Source: Limnohabitans sp. Rim8 (GTDB lineage Bacteria; Pseudomonadota; Gammaproteobacteria; Burkholderiales; Burkholderiaceae_C). Taken from it: a stretch of DNA of 37,398 nt. The position numbers and the translations under genes were made by a program. Where the stretch lies: NCBI RefSeq assembly GCF_945901735.1, contig NZ_CAMDLM010000033.1, forward strand, positions 1 to 37,398, given 5' to 3'. Numbering within the stretch: position 1 is the first letter of the stretch; each line of letters begins with the position of its first letter. Shown one piece after another: positions 28,589 through 36,962 of this stretch. The notes under the pieces are model-generated. The model made no database searches and was not told the origin of the DNA. It saw nothing but the letters and a program-made list of their open reading frames with translations.

Positions 28589-28654
28589 TGTCGGGGCTGA
28601 AGCCACCGACCTACGGGGTCTGTCACTTGTAGGTCGGTGGCTTCAGTCCCGACA
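28589..28654. repeat. Inverted pair of REP-like units before the iclR-type gene
   Basis: A unit at 28589-28618 (GTCGGGGCTGAAGCCACCG to CCTACGGGG) faces an inverted copy at 28627-28654. Together they form a stem of about 25 bp with an A/T-poor loop. Both resemble the 27077-27177 units and keep the GTAGG foot. The pair ends 19 bp before the ATG at 28674, so it should lie in the mRNA leader of the regulator gene. Confidence 0.85.
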
Positions 28655-28673
28655 TTTCACGAACAAGGCCCAA

Positions 28674-29444
28674 ATGACCATCGCCAAAGCAGACTACATC
28701 GAAAGCCTGGCCAAGGGCCTGGCCGTGCTGGAAGCGTTTGACACCGAACGTCAGCGCCTGAATGCCACGCAAGCCGCGCAGCGCACCGGCATCACGCGGG
28801 CGGCGGCGCGGCGCCACTTGCTCACGCTGGCCGAACTGGGCTACCTGGACACCGATGGCGCGCATTACTGGTTGTCGGCGCGGGTGTTGCGTCTGGCGGG
28901 CAGCTACATGGCCACTTCGCGTTTGCCGCGCACCCTGCAGCCCACGCTCAACCGCTTGGCCGCGCAAACGCAGGCGGCTTTCAGCGCGGTCGTGCTCGAT
29001 GGTGATGAATGTGTCATCGTGGCCCGCAGCGCAGGCGCGGCCGAGCCGGTTCGACACTTGGCCTATGGCTTGCACTTGGGCGCACGCTTGCCCGCGCACG
29101 CCACTTCGACTGGGCAGGTTTTGCTGGCCAACTTGCCCAGGGCCGACATGACGGGTTGGCTTAAAGGCCGCAGCCTGGCACGCATCACGCCCGAGACTGA
29201 AGTGGGGTCAGTGGCGTTCAAAAAAATCATCGATCAGGTGCGTCAGCAGGACCATGCTTTGTCACGCGGTGCGCATGAGTTGGGCATCCACGCGCTTGCC
29301 GTGCCATTGAGGAATATGCAAGGCCTTACGCTGGCTGCATTGAATGTGGTGGGGACTGCCGAGCAGCTGACCGATGCGGCTGTAGCACACAAGTGGTTGC
29401 CTTTGTTGCAGGATGCCGCTAGGGAGTTGCGACCTTTGTTGTGA
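28674..29444 (+). CDS. pobR: IclR-family transcriptional regulator, probably PobR
   Basis: Likely the 4-hydroxybenzoate-responsive activator of pobA. The 256-residue product has an N-terminal winged helix-turn-helix (about residues 10-70, LNATQAAQRTGITRAAARRH, then LLTLAELGYLDTDG). An IclR effector domain follows, with HATSTGQVLLA-type sequence and SRGAHELGIHALAVPLRN. The YIESLAKGLAVLEAFDTER start is typical of the PcaR/PcaU/PobR subgroup. An AAGG lies 5 nt before the ATG at 28674. Its position opposite pobA and the three-repeat operator support PobR; PcaR/PcaU is the alternative. The long leader stem from the REP pair may affect its expression. Confidence 0.82.
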   Translation: MTIAKADYIESLAKGLAVLEAFDTERQRLNATQAAQRTGITRAAARRHLLTLAELGYLDTDGAHYWLSARVLRLAGSYMATSRLPRTLQPTLNRLAAQTQAAFSAVVLDGDECVIVARSAGAAEPVRHLAYGLHLGARLPAHATSTGQVLLANLPRADMTGWLKGRSLARITPETEVGSVAFKKIIDQVRQQDHALSRGAHELGIHALAVPLRNMQGLTLAALNVVGTAEQLTDAAVAHKWLPLLQDAARELRPLL

Positions 29445-29461
29445 CGAATACTTTGGAAGTC

Positions 29462-29718
29462 TTATGACTCATGAAATCCTTCCGGGCGCGCCCAGTGATG
29501 CAAACAGTCGGCGGCCATGGCCTGTATGGCCTGGGCGTTGGACACGTCGGGGGTGTGAACGCGGCAGCGCTCGGGGGCCAGTGCCTGTAGGGCTTCCAAG
29601 GCATGGGGGTTCAGGCCGACCAGCGCGACCTGCGCACCCGAGCCCAGCAACTGCCGCGCCAAGCTTTACCCCAAGCCCCCGCAGGCTCCTGTGATGACGG
29701 CGCGTTGGAGCGAGGGCA
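29462..29718 (-). pseudogene. Decayed short-chain dehydrogenase fragment
   Basis: The minus strand from ATG 29718 reads MPSLQRAVITGACGGLG, then TAA at codon 18, then continues in frame as SLARQLLGSGAQVALVG, NPHALEALQAL and DVSNAQAIQAMAADCLHHW before ending at TAA 29462. This is the TGxxxGLG Rossmann start and the second and third strands of a classical SDR. The NNAG, catalytic YxxxK and everything after them are missing. The internal stop codon and the loss of two-thirds of the protein mark it as a pseudogene. Original function and substrate cannot be told. It lies just after the iclR-type gene, convergent with it. Confidence 0.75.
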
Positions 29719-29781
29719 TGGGGTTTTGACTGGAATGCGGGTGAGTGGAATCGTTTGTAATTTTGCACGTCAACTCACTCT

Positions 29782-29801
29782 GGGGCCTCATTCAAGGCCC
29801 T
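29782..29801 (-). terminator. Possible terminator hairpin after the flagellar operon
   Basis: GGGCCT (29783-29788) and AGGCCC (29795-29800) form a perfect 6-bp stem with a six-base loop, about 15 nt past the stop codon of the last minus-strand gene. No T-run follows in that direction, so evidence is weak. Confidence 0.3.
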
Positions 29802-29815
29802 TGCGAAAGGCTTGT

Positions 29816-30835
29816 TCAAGGGCTGCACTGGCTGGCGATATTTTTTCCGACCACAGGCCGCACGCAGAAATAGCGTATTTCGGGCGACTGGAATTCCTTG
29901 ATCGATCGCACCATGGAGGGGTTGGGCATTTCTGGGGCCATCACCCGTTCTTGTGACAAAGCCCACAAGCCCTTGCTGCTGTTCACGCCGCCGTTCCAGT
30001 CGCCCAATTCACTCAGGTAAACGTACTCACCCACGGTGGGCAATCGGGCTTGCATGCATTCGCAGGCAAATTGGGCTTTGCGCGGCGAGTTGGTGGTGCC
30101 CAGCACATTGCCCGGCGCACCCAACAGTTCCAAGGTTTTCCCCAGGTAAGCGACCTGGCTGGGAAAGTGCGTTTTTTGAAACTGGCTGAACACTTGGTAG
30201 GCGATTTGTCCCATCACCGATTCCGGCATGCCCCGGGCCTGGTAATTGAAGCTGTGTCCTGGCTGGGTTTCGAGGTGCAGGGTCACCAGCACATCACCTT
30301 TGCATCCCGGACTGAAGGAATAAGTGCCCCAGGCCATGCCGGTCAAACCCTGAAGCTGTTTGGCTTCCAAGCTGCCCTGTCTTTGCTGGGCGCGCAGCAC
30401 GCGCACCAACTCGCTCAGGGCCGTGGGGTTGAATAAATTCACCTTGCGCACTTGGGGATGGTGCAGTTGATACACCCGGTCGAGCGCGGCCTTGAAACTG
30501 CCTTCGAGCAAGACGTCCATGCCAAATCCGCCCGTGGCCCGTTGCCGCCCTTGGTCGATCAGGCTGTCCAAGGTCTGCAGCAACTCAGGTGCTTGCTTGG
30601 GTTCAGCGCCAATGCGGATCAAGTCGACCAACAATCGGGCCATGTCGCTAGCCTGTTGAGCGCGGGTGCGGCCATAGGCATCTTGGTATTGGCAAAGATC
30701 CTGGCCGCGCACAAAGGGGATGGTCGGCCACAAGGTCACCTGGGCAGTGCTGTGGGAGGGATCGGCCAAAGCCTGCCCGCCCAAGACCGTGCCACAAAAA
30801 ATCAGACCCATATTGCGCATCATGCGCGCCAGCAT
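29816..30835 (-). CDS. Secreted protein of unknown function downstream of fliJ
   Basis: I do not recognise this gene. From the ATG at 30835 the product is 339 residues and opens with a Sec-type signal peptide ending VLGGQALA before DPSHS. A central region of about 240 residues contains TGMAWGTYSFSPGCKGDVLV. The C-terminal 84 residues begin with cysteines in FACECMQARLPTVGEYVYLS, then GDWNGGVNSSKGLWALS and RYFCVRPV, a pattern like DUF1566/FGE-type C-type-lectin folds. In-frame ATGs at 30865, 30823 and 30820 are alternatives; 30835 has GGTGG and AGG upstream. It is the last gene of the fliE-J run, where fliK often lies, but no FliK feature is visible. Confidence 0.7.
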   Translation of the reverse strand: MLARMMRNMGLIFCGTVLGGQALADPSHSTAQVTLWPTIPFVRGQDLCQYQDAYGRTRAQQASDMARLLVDLIRIGAEPKQAPELLQTLDSLIDQGRQRATGGFGMDVLLEGSFKAALDRVYQLHHPQVRKVNLFNPTALSELVRVLRAQQRQGSLEAKQLQGLTGMAWGTYSFSPGCKGDVLVTLHLETQPGHSFNYQARGMPESVMGQIAYQVFSQFQKTHFPSQVAYLGKTLELLGAPGNVLGTTNSPRKAQFACECMQARLPTVGEYVYLSELGDWNGGVNSSKGLWALSQERVMAPEMPNPSMVRSIKEFQSPEIRYFCVRPVVGKNIASQCSP

Positions 30836-30895
30836 AGCCACCAGCCTAAGACATGGCCTTGACATAGCGCAGTGAATCAGCTCAAAGGTTTCAGC

Positions 30896-31345
30896 TCAGT
30901 ACCCCATGCCCAAGATGAACTGGCGCACGCCCAGCTCGTCCATTTGCTTTTGTTCGTGGCGTTTGGCGTCTTGCGCCACAGCTTTCACATCTTGCTCGGC
31001 CAGCGACGTCATCTTGTGCAACTCGATATCGGCTTGCAGCTTTTTTTGGCGCATCTGTGTCAGCGTGGCCTGGGCTTTACCCAGGTCGACCACCACGCGC
31101 TGCTGCAGGTTCAGCAGCTGGGCCATGAACTGGCGGTGGTTCATGCTCGCTTGCATGCCCATCACCGGCGCTTGGTGGGTCTGCTCCTGCAGGCGGTATT
31201 CATCGTACAGCTTGCACAGGCGCTGGTGGCTGGCTTCGAGCTGATCGACACGGGCCATGGCCCGCAGGATGTCGTTTTGCGCATCGTTGACCGCGTCTTG
31301 GGCTTTGCGCACCAGCACAGGCCAACAATTTCGGGCTTCTCGCAT
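30896..31345 (-). CDS. fliJ: Flagellar export protein FliJ
   Basis: Central stalk-like component of the flagellar type III export ATPase, linking FliI to FlhA and escorting chaperones. The 149-residue product is almost entirely alpha-helical with heptad patterns, as in a two-stranded coiled coil. The identification rests on this pattern, on length and on position right after fliI. AAGGAGA lies 6 nt before the ATG. Sequence conservation in the family is low, so context carries much of the weight. Confidence 0.88.
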   Translation of the reverse strand: MREARNCWPVLVRKAQDAVNDAQNDILRAMARVDQLEASHQRLCKLYDEYRLQEQTHQAPVMGMQASMNHRQFMAQLLNLQQRVVVDLGKAQATLTQMRQKKLQADIELHKMTSLAEQDVKAVAQDAKRHEQKQMDELGVRQFILGMGY

Positions 31346-31364
31346 GGTTTTCTCCTTGGGGGTT

Positions 31365-32684
31365 TCAGGCGGTCATCAAGGCCCGGACTTCGCGGCGCGT
31401 GGCCGCGGCGTCCTGGCTGGTGTGCATGTCTTGGTGTAAAAAATGTTCCATCGCCGTGCGCAGGCGAATGGCCTGGTCCAGGTCTGGGTTGCTGCCTGCC
31501 TCGTAAGCGCCGACCTGGATCAGGTCCTGGTTTTGTTGGTACAGCGTCCACAAACGCCTGAAACGGTTGGCCAGCTTTTGGTCTTCGGGCGAGAGCAGGT
31601 TTTGCATCACCCGCGAGACCGAACCGGTCAGGTCAATGGCGGGGTAATGCGCCGCATCGGCGAGCTTGCGTGAGAGCATCACCTGGCCATCGAGCGAAGC
31701 GCGGGCAATGTCCACGATCGGGTCATTGGCGTCGTCGCCCTCGGCCAGCACGGTGTAGATGGCGGTGATCGATCCAAAGCCATGTCGCCCGACACCGGCA
31801 CGTTCGATCAAATTGGGCAGCAGCGCAAACACCGAGGGCGGGTAGCCTTTGGCGGTGGGGGGCTCGCCAACAGCCAGACCGATCTCGCGCTGCGCATGGG
31901 CCACACGCGTGAGACTGTCCACCAGCATCAAGACGTTTTTGCCTTGATCGCGAAAGTATTCGGCGATCACATGCGTCAGGTGCGTGGCTTTGAGGCGCAG
32001 CACGGGCGACTCGTTGGCCGGTGCTGCCACCAGCACCGACTTGGCCAGGCCCACTGGGCCCAAAGACTCTTCAATGAAGGCCTGCACCTCACGGCCGCGC
32101 TCACCGATCAGGCCGATCACCACCACGTCGGCTTCGGTGAAGCGGGTCATCATGCCCAGCAACACGCTCTTGCCGACGCCAGAGCCCGCCACCAGGCCCA
32201 GGCGCTGGCCCCGGCCAATGGTCAACATGCCGTTGATGGCTTTGACCCCCACGTCCAGCACTTCCTTGATGGGGCCACGCTCCATGGGGTTGATGGGACG
32301 GCCTTGCAGGCTCAGCACATCGCGGCACTCGGGCGGCGGTTTGCCGTCGAGCGGCTGACCACGCCCATCGATGATGCGGCCCAGCAAATCGGGACCCAGG
32401 CACACTTGTGAGGTGTGGCTGAGCACGCGCACCTGTGCTCCTGGACCGATGCCTTGCGGCTCGGTGAAGGGCAATAAAAAAAGCGTTTCGTCGTTGAAGC
32501 CCACCACCTCGGCCTCGACCCGGTGGCCCATCTGCCCCATCACTTCGCAGCAGGCGCCCAGCGGCGCCATCAGGCCACGCGTTTCCAGACGCATCCCCAC
32601 CAACCGCACCAAGGTGCCGCTGCGCTGGGGCTCTGGGGCATGCAGACCGCCGATCAGCTGGTTGACTTCTTGATCGAAGTTCAT
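31365..32684 (-). CDS. fliI: Flagellum-specific ATP synthase FliI
   Basis: Hexameric ATPase of the flagellar type III export apparatus. The 439-residue product resembles F1-ATPase beta. It has Walker A GSGVGKS at residues 167-173, GERGREVQAFIEESLG, Walker B VLMLVD at 251-256 followed by SLTRVAHAQREIGLAVGEPP. PSVFALLPNLIERAG follows. It overlaps the fliH stop codon by four bases (ATGA) and is followed after 19 bp by fliJ. Confidence 0.98.
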   Translation of the reverse strand: MNFDQEVNQLIGGLHAPEPQRSGTLVRLVGMRLETRGLMAPLGACCEVMGQMGHRVEAEVVGFNDETLFLLPFTEPQGIGPGAQVRVLSHTSQVCLGPDLLGRIIDGRGQPLDGKPPPECRDVLSLQGRPINPMERGPIKEVLDVGVKAINGMLTIGRGQRLGLVAGSGVGKSVLLGMMTRFTEADVVVIGLIGERGREVQAFIEESLGPVGLAKSVLVAAPANESPVLRLKATHLTHVIAEYFRDQGKNVLMLVDSLTRVAHAQREIGLAVGEPPTAKGYPPSVFALLPNLIERAGVGRHGFGSITAIYTVLAEGDDANDPIVDIARASLDGQVMLSRKLADAAHYPAIDLTGSVSRVMQNLLSPEDQKLANRFRRLWTLYQQNQDLIQVGAYEAGSNPDLDQAIRLRTAMEHFLHQDMHTSQDAAATRREVRALMTA

Positions 32685-33607
32685 GTCGGGCTGTCCTCGC
32701 CGGAGTCTGCGTTTTTGATGTCGGTGTCCTGCACGTCAATGACTTGCCGGTCCCAGTCTCGTTTGGGGGTGTTTTCAGGCATGGCATCGACTTTGTCTTG
32801 CACCAGACTGGACGTTTGCATCCAGGCCTCGGGCTGGGGCAGCAGGCGACGGGCCAACGACTCCAGGCGGTGCTCGATCAGGTCTTGCACCACGCTGTCT
32901 TGTACGCGAACACGCACACTGCCCGGGCGCAATTGGGGGTCGGCCTCCAGCTCCAGGTGGGCCGTCACGGCTTCCCCCATGGCTTGCAGGCGCTTCATGT
33001 CTTGCGGATTCAGGCTGACTTTGACCGGTTGCGCCGGGTGGTCCAATTGCTGGATGCACGACTGAATCAGGCCCTGAATGGCTTGTCCAGAAATTTGCAG
33101 CTCGGCGCGCACCAGTTGTTCTGCCAGGTGCAAGGACAAGCGTTTGAGTGGCTCAAAAAACCGCTGGGGGTCTTGGCTGATGCTGCGCAGCTCGATGCCC
33201 AAATGGCGGATGAGTTCGCGTTCCTTCTCGCGTTCGGCGTCCAGTTGGGCGTGCACATGCGCCTGGCCTTCCTGGTTGCCACGTTGGAAAGACTCGTCCA
33301 ACATCGCGGCCAGTGCCGATTCCGAGACTGAGGTGTTTTCGGGCTCTGGCGCCGCCAAGGCCGCCGGCTCTGTGGCCTCTTGCGCTGGCGCCTGACTGTC
33401 GTCGGTGAACTCGCTTGCATTCAGAGGTGAAGGCGAGGTCAGGGCGTCGGTCGGCTCGCTGCGGTCGGCCACACGCCAGGGGCCAAAGGCGTGCGCTTTG
33501 GCTTCGTCCCATTGCGTGCGCAGGAAACTGGGGGTCTGGCTTTTGCCGTTGAGCAAAGGGTTGGTGCTCCAAGGGGCAACTTGGGCATTCGGGTCAGACA
33601 AAGCCAT
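32681..33607 (-). CDS. fliH: Flagellar assembly protein FliH
   Basis: Regulatory stator of the FliI ATPase that tethers it to FliN at the C-ring. The 308-residue product has an acidic, proline/alanine-rich N-terminal half. An E/K-rich helix (FQRGNQEGQAHVHAQLDAER) leads to a conserved C-terminal domain with LAEQLVRAELQISGQAIQGL. It ends in an acidic tail of about 50 residues, longer than usual. The ATG at 33607 lies inside the end of fliG (14-bp overlap). Identity is supported by position between fliG and fliI. Confidence 0.93.
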   Translation of the reverse strand: MALSDPNAQVAPWSTNPLLNGKSQTPSFLRTQWDEAKAHAFGPWRVADRSEPTDALTSPSPLNASEFTDDSQAPAQEATEPAALAAPEPENTSVSESALAAMLDESFQRGNQEGQAHVHAQLDAEREKERELIRHLGIELRSISQDPQRFFEPLKRLSLHLAEQLVRAELQISGQAIQGLIQSCIQQLDHPAQPVKVSLNPQDMKRLQAMGEAVTAHLELEADPQLRPGSVRVRVQDSVVQDLIEHRLESLARRLLPQPEAWMQTSSLVQDKVDAMPENTPKRDWDRQVIDVQDTDIKNADSGEDSPT

Positions 33608-34700
33608 CGCCGCCTCCTGCCAACACCAGCTCGCCCGCATCGGACAGCTTGCGTGCCAGACGCATGACGTTCTTTTGTGCTTCTTCCACTTCGGTGATGC
33701 GCAATGGCCCTTTGCTTTCCATGTCGTCCACAAACATGACGCGAGCGCGGGCGGACATGTTGTCCAGGAACTTGTCCTTGACGAAGTCAGGCGCACCTTT
33801 GAGCGCGACCATCAACAGGTCTGGCTCGGCCGTGCGCATGATGGCCTGGATGCCCCGGTTGTCAACGCTCACCAAATTCTCAAAGGTGAACATGTTGTCC
33901 TGGATCTTTTGCATCAAATCGGCGTCGATCACCGACAGGCCAGACATGATGGCCGATTCGAGCTCGACCTTGACCGAGTTCATAATTTGAGCGGCCGCTT
34001 TGACGCCACCAAAGCTGGACGATTTGGACGAAGAGTTGGTGGCGAACTGCTTCATCATGATTTGCTCCAACTCTTCCATGGCCGAAGGCTGCACCGTGTC
34101 CAAGCTGGCAATGCGTTGAATGATTTCTGGACGCGCTTCTGCGGGCAGAAAATTCAGCACGTCAGCGGCCACGATGTGTTCCAACACCGACAAGATGATG
34201 GCCACCACCTGGGGGTGTTCACCCCGGATCATTTCTGCAATGGAACGGGCATCCATCCATTTGAGGATTTCAAGCCCTTTGCTGCCCTGGCCTGGCATGA
34301 TGCGGCTGAGCACCGAAGACGCTTTGTCTTCACCCAAAGCGCGTTTCAAGACCTTCTCCACATAGTCTCCTGTGCCCAAGCCCAAGCTGGTCTGCTTCTT
34401 GAGTGTGGACACAAATTCGTCGAGCACCACGTTCACCGCCTCTTGCGACAAATCGGCCACCGACACCATCGCAGCGCCCAGCGACTGAACCTCTTTGGGG
34501 TTCAAAAACCGGATGATTTCGGCCGCTTGTTGCTCGCCCAGTAAAAGCATCAGCACCGCAGCCCGCTGTGAGCCGGTCAGGGCGTCCAGCTCCTTTTGCA
34601 GCACTTCGGTCATCACGATCGGTGCATCGCCCAAAACCGATGCGACTTCCTTGGCGTCCTTGCCTTTGGCATCTTTCTCGTTGTCTTTTTTCGTAGCCAT
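33594..34700 (-). CDS. fliG: Flagellar motor switch protein FliG
   Basis: C-ring protein that binds FliF and generates torque with MotA. The 368-residue product has about 35 charged extra residues at the N-terminus. The FliF-binding N domain (LTGSQRAAVLMLLLGEQQAA), the EHPQ motif of the middle domain at 161-164 and the C-terminal torque helix (DKFLDNMSARARVMFVDDME) follow. The charged residues needed for rotor-stator interaction are present. It follows fliF after 19 bp and overlaps fliH. Confidence 0.98.
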   Translation of the reverse strand: MATKKDNEKDAKGKDAKEVASVLGDAPIVMTEVLQKELDALTGSQRAAVLMLLLGEQQAAEIIRFLNPKEVQSLGAAMVSVADLSQEAVNVVLDEFVSTLKKQTSLGLGTGDYVEKVLKRALGEDKASSVLSRIMPGQGSKGLEILKWMDARSIAEMIRGEHPQVVAIILSVLEHIVAADVLNFLPAEARPEIIQRIASLDTVQPSAMEELEQIMMKQFATNSSSKSSSFGGVKAAAQIMNSVKVELESAIMSGLSVIDADLMQKIQDNMFTFENLVSVDNRGIQAIMRTAEPDLLMVALKGAPDFVKDKFLDNMSARARVMFVDDMESKGPLRITEVEEAQKNVMRLARKLSDAGELVLAGGGDGFV

Positions 34701-34719
34701 CGTTTTGTCCTTGTGTCTC

Positions 34720-36582
34720 TCAGGAAACCTTGATCATGCCCTTGAGCACGTTGGCCACTCGGCCTGAATCTTCGGCCACCAGCATGCGGATGAGGGCCAC
34801 TTTGTCGTCGTAGGTGTTGGCCGTGTCCAGCATGTCGATGCTGATGCTCGACTTCTTGGGCTTGAGCTTGGCCTTGATCTCTTCCAAACTTTCGCCTTCG
34901 CCGATCTGGATCATGCGCATGTCTTCGGCACTGAGCTCGCCATCGGCCATCGCAGCTTTGGCTTTTTCTTCTTCTTCGGCCATAGACTTGGCCGTCGTGA
35001 TGCTGCGCATGATCGGGCGCACCACGATCAGCATGAAAACGATGAAGCTGATGGCGATCAGGGCGCTGGTCAGGCCGGACTGCACTTTATTTTCGATGTA
35101 CCACGGTATGGTCTCGAGGGGTGCAGGTGCTTCAAAACGGGCGGGTACCACCGAGACATTGTCGCCACGTGCTTGGTCAAAACCTACCACACCACGCACC
35201 ACCTGTTGCATTTGCTCAATTTCTTGGGGGGTAAAGGGCACGCTCTTGGGTGCATTGGGGTCTACCGCCGCGCCTTCCGCCGGCGGCGGGGCAGGGCGCT
35301 CGTTCACGATCACAGCCACGCTGACTTTTCGGATGCCGCCGCTGGCGCTGCGCACATGACGCACCGTACGGTCGATCTCAAAATTTCGCGTGGAGCGGCT
35401 GCTCAGTGTGTTGTTCGACTCAGACTGGCCCTTGGTCGTGTCCACCTGGGTGCTGTTGGTGGTGGTGGGGTTGGCCGGTGGCGAGTTCGCCAGTGAGCCC
35501 GGGATGCCCTCGGCAGCGCGCACGGCAGCGCGGTCTTCGGCCAGCACCTCTGAGCGGGTACGGGGGCCTTTGTCGCGGTTGTCAAAGTCTTCGGTGGTGC
35601 TTTCGGTCTGGGTAAAGTCCAGCGACAAGTTCACCTGCGAGCGCACATTGGCTTCGCCCACCATGGGCGAGAGGATCTGCATGATGCGGTTGCGCAAGAC
35701 CTCTTCCATTTGTTGTTTGTGCTGCTCCTGAGCGGAAGTCAGGCCTAATTTTTGTTCGGTGGCCGACTCGGTCATCAGCTTGCCCACGTTGTCGACCACA
35801 GTGACGTGGTCCGGCGTGAGGTAGGGCACGCTGGATGACACCAAATGAACGATGGCCTGCACTTGAGATGCGGACACCGCGCGGCCGGGGTAGGGGGCCA
35901 GCACCACCGAAGCCTTAGGGGGCGTGCGGTCACGCACGAACACACTTTGTTTGGGCGTGGCCAAGTGCACGCGGGCGCTTTGCACACTGCCAATTTGCAT
36001 GATGCTGCGGGCCAGTTCCTGCTCCATGGCGGCGTTCACCTTGACCTGCTCCATGAACTGGGTGGTGGTCATGGACGACTGGTCTTTCAGGCCATCCAGG
36101 CCCGTCGCGCCCGCCTTGGGCAAGCCTTGCGCGGCCAGAAAAATGCGCGCCTCGTGGAAACGGTCACTGGGCACCGTCAGCTGGCCGGTGGCCGGATCGA
36201 TCTTGGGTTTGAAGTCAGACGTTTTGAGCGATTCGAAAGCGGCTTGCTGGTCGGCCTCTTGCAGACCGGGCATGACCGGGCGGTAAGGCGTGGTTGACAT
36301 CCAGGCATACATCAAGCCAAACAGCACCATGACGGCCAGCATCACGATCAGCGGCAAAACCCGTCGTACCGAAGGTTGGTTGAGCACTTTGGTGAAGGTG
36401 TCCGCCATGCCCAGCGTTTGCCAGGGGCTCAAACCGGTGCCCGGCTCGTTGGCGCCTGTGGCGCCGGCTGGGGTGGTCAGTGCCATGCTGCCGTTGGGCG
36501 CAGGTGCGGGTGCCGAGACGGCCCCCGAGTTGGCAGGCACGGTCATCATGCCGTTGTTCATTGTTGCGGTCGCTGTGGCCAT
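34720..36582 (-). CDS. fliF: Flagellar MS-ring protein FliF
   Basis: Forms the MS ring in the inner membrane, the base for flagellar assembly. The 620-residue product starts with a low-complexity stretch of about 55 Ala/Thr/Pro/Met-rich residues. It then has a first membrane helix (RRVLPLIVMLAVMVLFGLMY) and periplasmic ring-building motifs (FLAAQGLPKAGATGLDGL, ARVHLATPKQSVFVRD). A Ser/Thr/Asn-rich loop near residues 370-400 precedes a second membrane helix (ALIAISFIVFMLIVV) and a C-terminal FliG-binding tail (VALIRMLVAEDSGRVANVLK). Length and order match the family. Confidence 0.98.
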   Translation of the reverse strand: MATATATMNNGMMTVPANSGAVSAPAPAPNGSMALTTPAGATGANEPGTGLSPWQTLGMADTFTKVLNQPSVRRVLPLIVMLAVMVLFGLMYAWMSTTPYRPVMPGLQEADQQAAFESLKTSDFKPKIDPATGQLTVPSDRFHEARIFLAAQGLPKAGATGLDGLKDQSSMTTTQFMEQVKVNAAMEQELARSIMQIGSVQSARVHLATPKQSVFVRDRTPPKASVVLAPYPGRAVSASQVQAIVHLVSSSVPYLTPDHVTVVDNVGKLMTESATEQKLGLTSAQEQHKQQMEEVLRNRIMQILSPMVGEANVRSQVNLSLDFTQTESTTEDFDNRDKGPRTRSEVLAEDRAAVRAAEGIPGSLANSPPANPTTTNSTQVDTTKGQSESNNTLSSRSTRNFEIDRTVRHVRSASGGIRKVSVAVIVNERPAPPPAEGAAVDPNAPKSVPFTPQEIEQMQQVVRGVVGFDQARGDNVSVVPARFEAPAPLETIPWYIENKVQSGLTSALIAISFIVFMLIVVRPIMRSITTAKSMAEEEEKAKAAMADGELSAEDMRMIQIGEGESLEEIKAKLKPKKSSISIDMLDTANTYDDKVALIRMLVAEDSGRVANVLKGMIKVS

Positions 36583-36603
36583 GGTGTGTTCTCTTTAAAT
36601 CGT

Positions 36604-36951
36604 TCAGACCGGCATGTTCAAAATGTCTTCGTAGGCTTTGAGCACCTTGTTGCGCACTTGCAAAGTCGCCTCGAAGGCCAAAGAGGATTTCTGCATGCCC
36701 AGCACCACATCGGTCAGGGCCACGTTCTCTCCCCGGTCAAAAGCGGCACGCATTTCAGAGGACTGCACCTGGACTTGGTTGACCTGGCTGAGCGCACCCG
36801 AGACAAATTCGCCAAAGTTGGTCTTGCCAACTTCAGGCGCAATGCCTTTGAGCTGCTCGCCACCTGGCAGGCCCGAAGCCTGGGCCTGGTGGCTGCGCAG
36901 GGTTTGCAGCATCGACTGGATATTGGCGGGCGAAATGGCTTTGTCAATCAT
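36604..36951 (-). CDS. fliE: Flagellar hook-basal body protein FliE
   Basis: Small periplasmic protein that joins the MS ring to the rod. The 115-residue product contains the conserved FGEFVSGALSQVNQVQVQSS. ENVALTDVVLGMQKSSLAFE and QVRNKVLKAYEDILNMPV follow at the C-terminus. It starts 12 bp after the upstream regulator gene with GGAGA 5 nt before the ATG, so it is co-transcribed with that gene or read from a promoter inside it. Confidence 0.97.
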   Translation of the reverse strand: MIDKAISPANIQSMLQTLRSHQAQASGLPGGEQLKGIAPEVGKTNFGEFVSGALSQVNQVQVQSSEMRAAFDRGENVALTDVVLGMQKSSLAFEATLQVRNKVLKAYEDILNMPV

Positions 36952-36962
36952 GCGTGTCTCCT

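Noticed and set aside
29445..29694. Plus-strand frame of 93 codons after the iclR-type gene
   Set aside because: The minus strand of this stretch has clear SDR motifs, so this frame is a shadow of the pseudogene.
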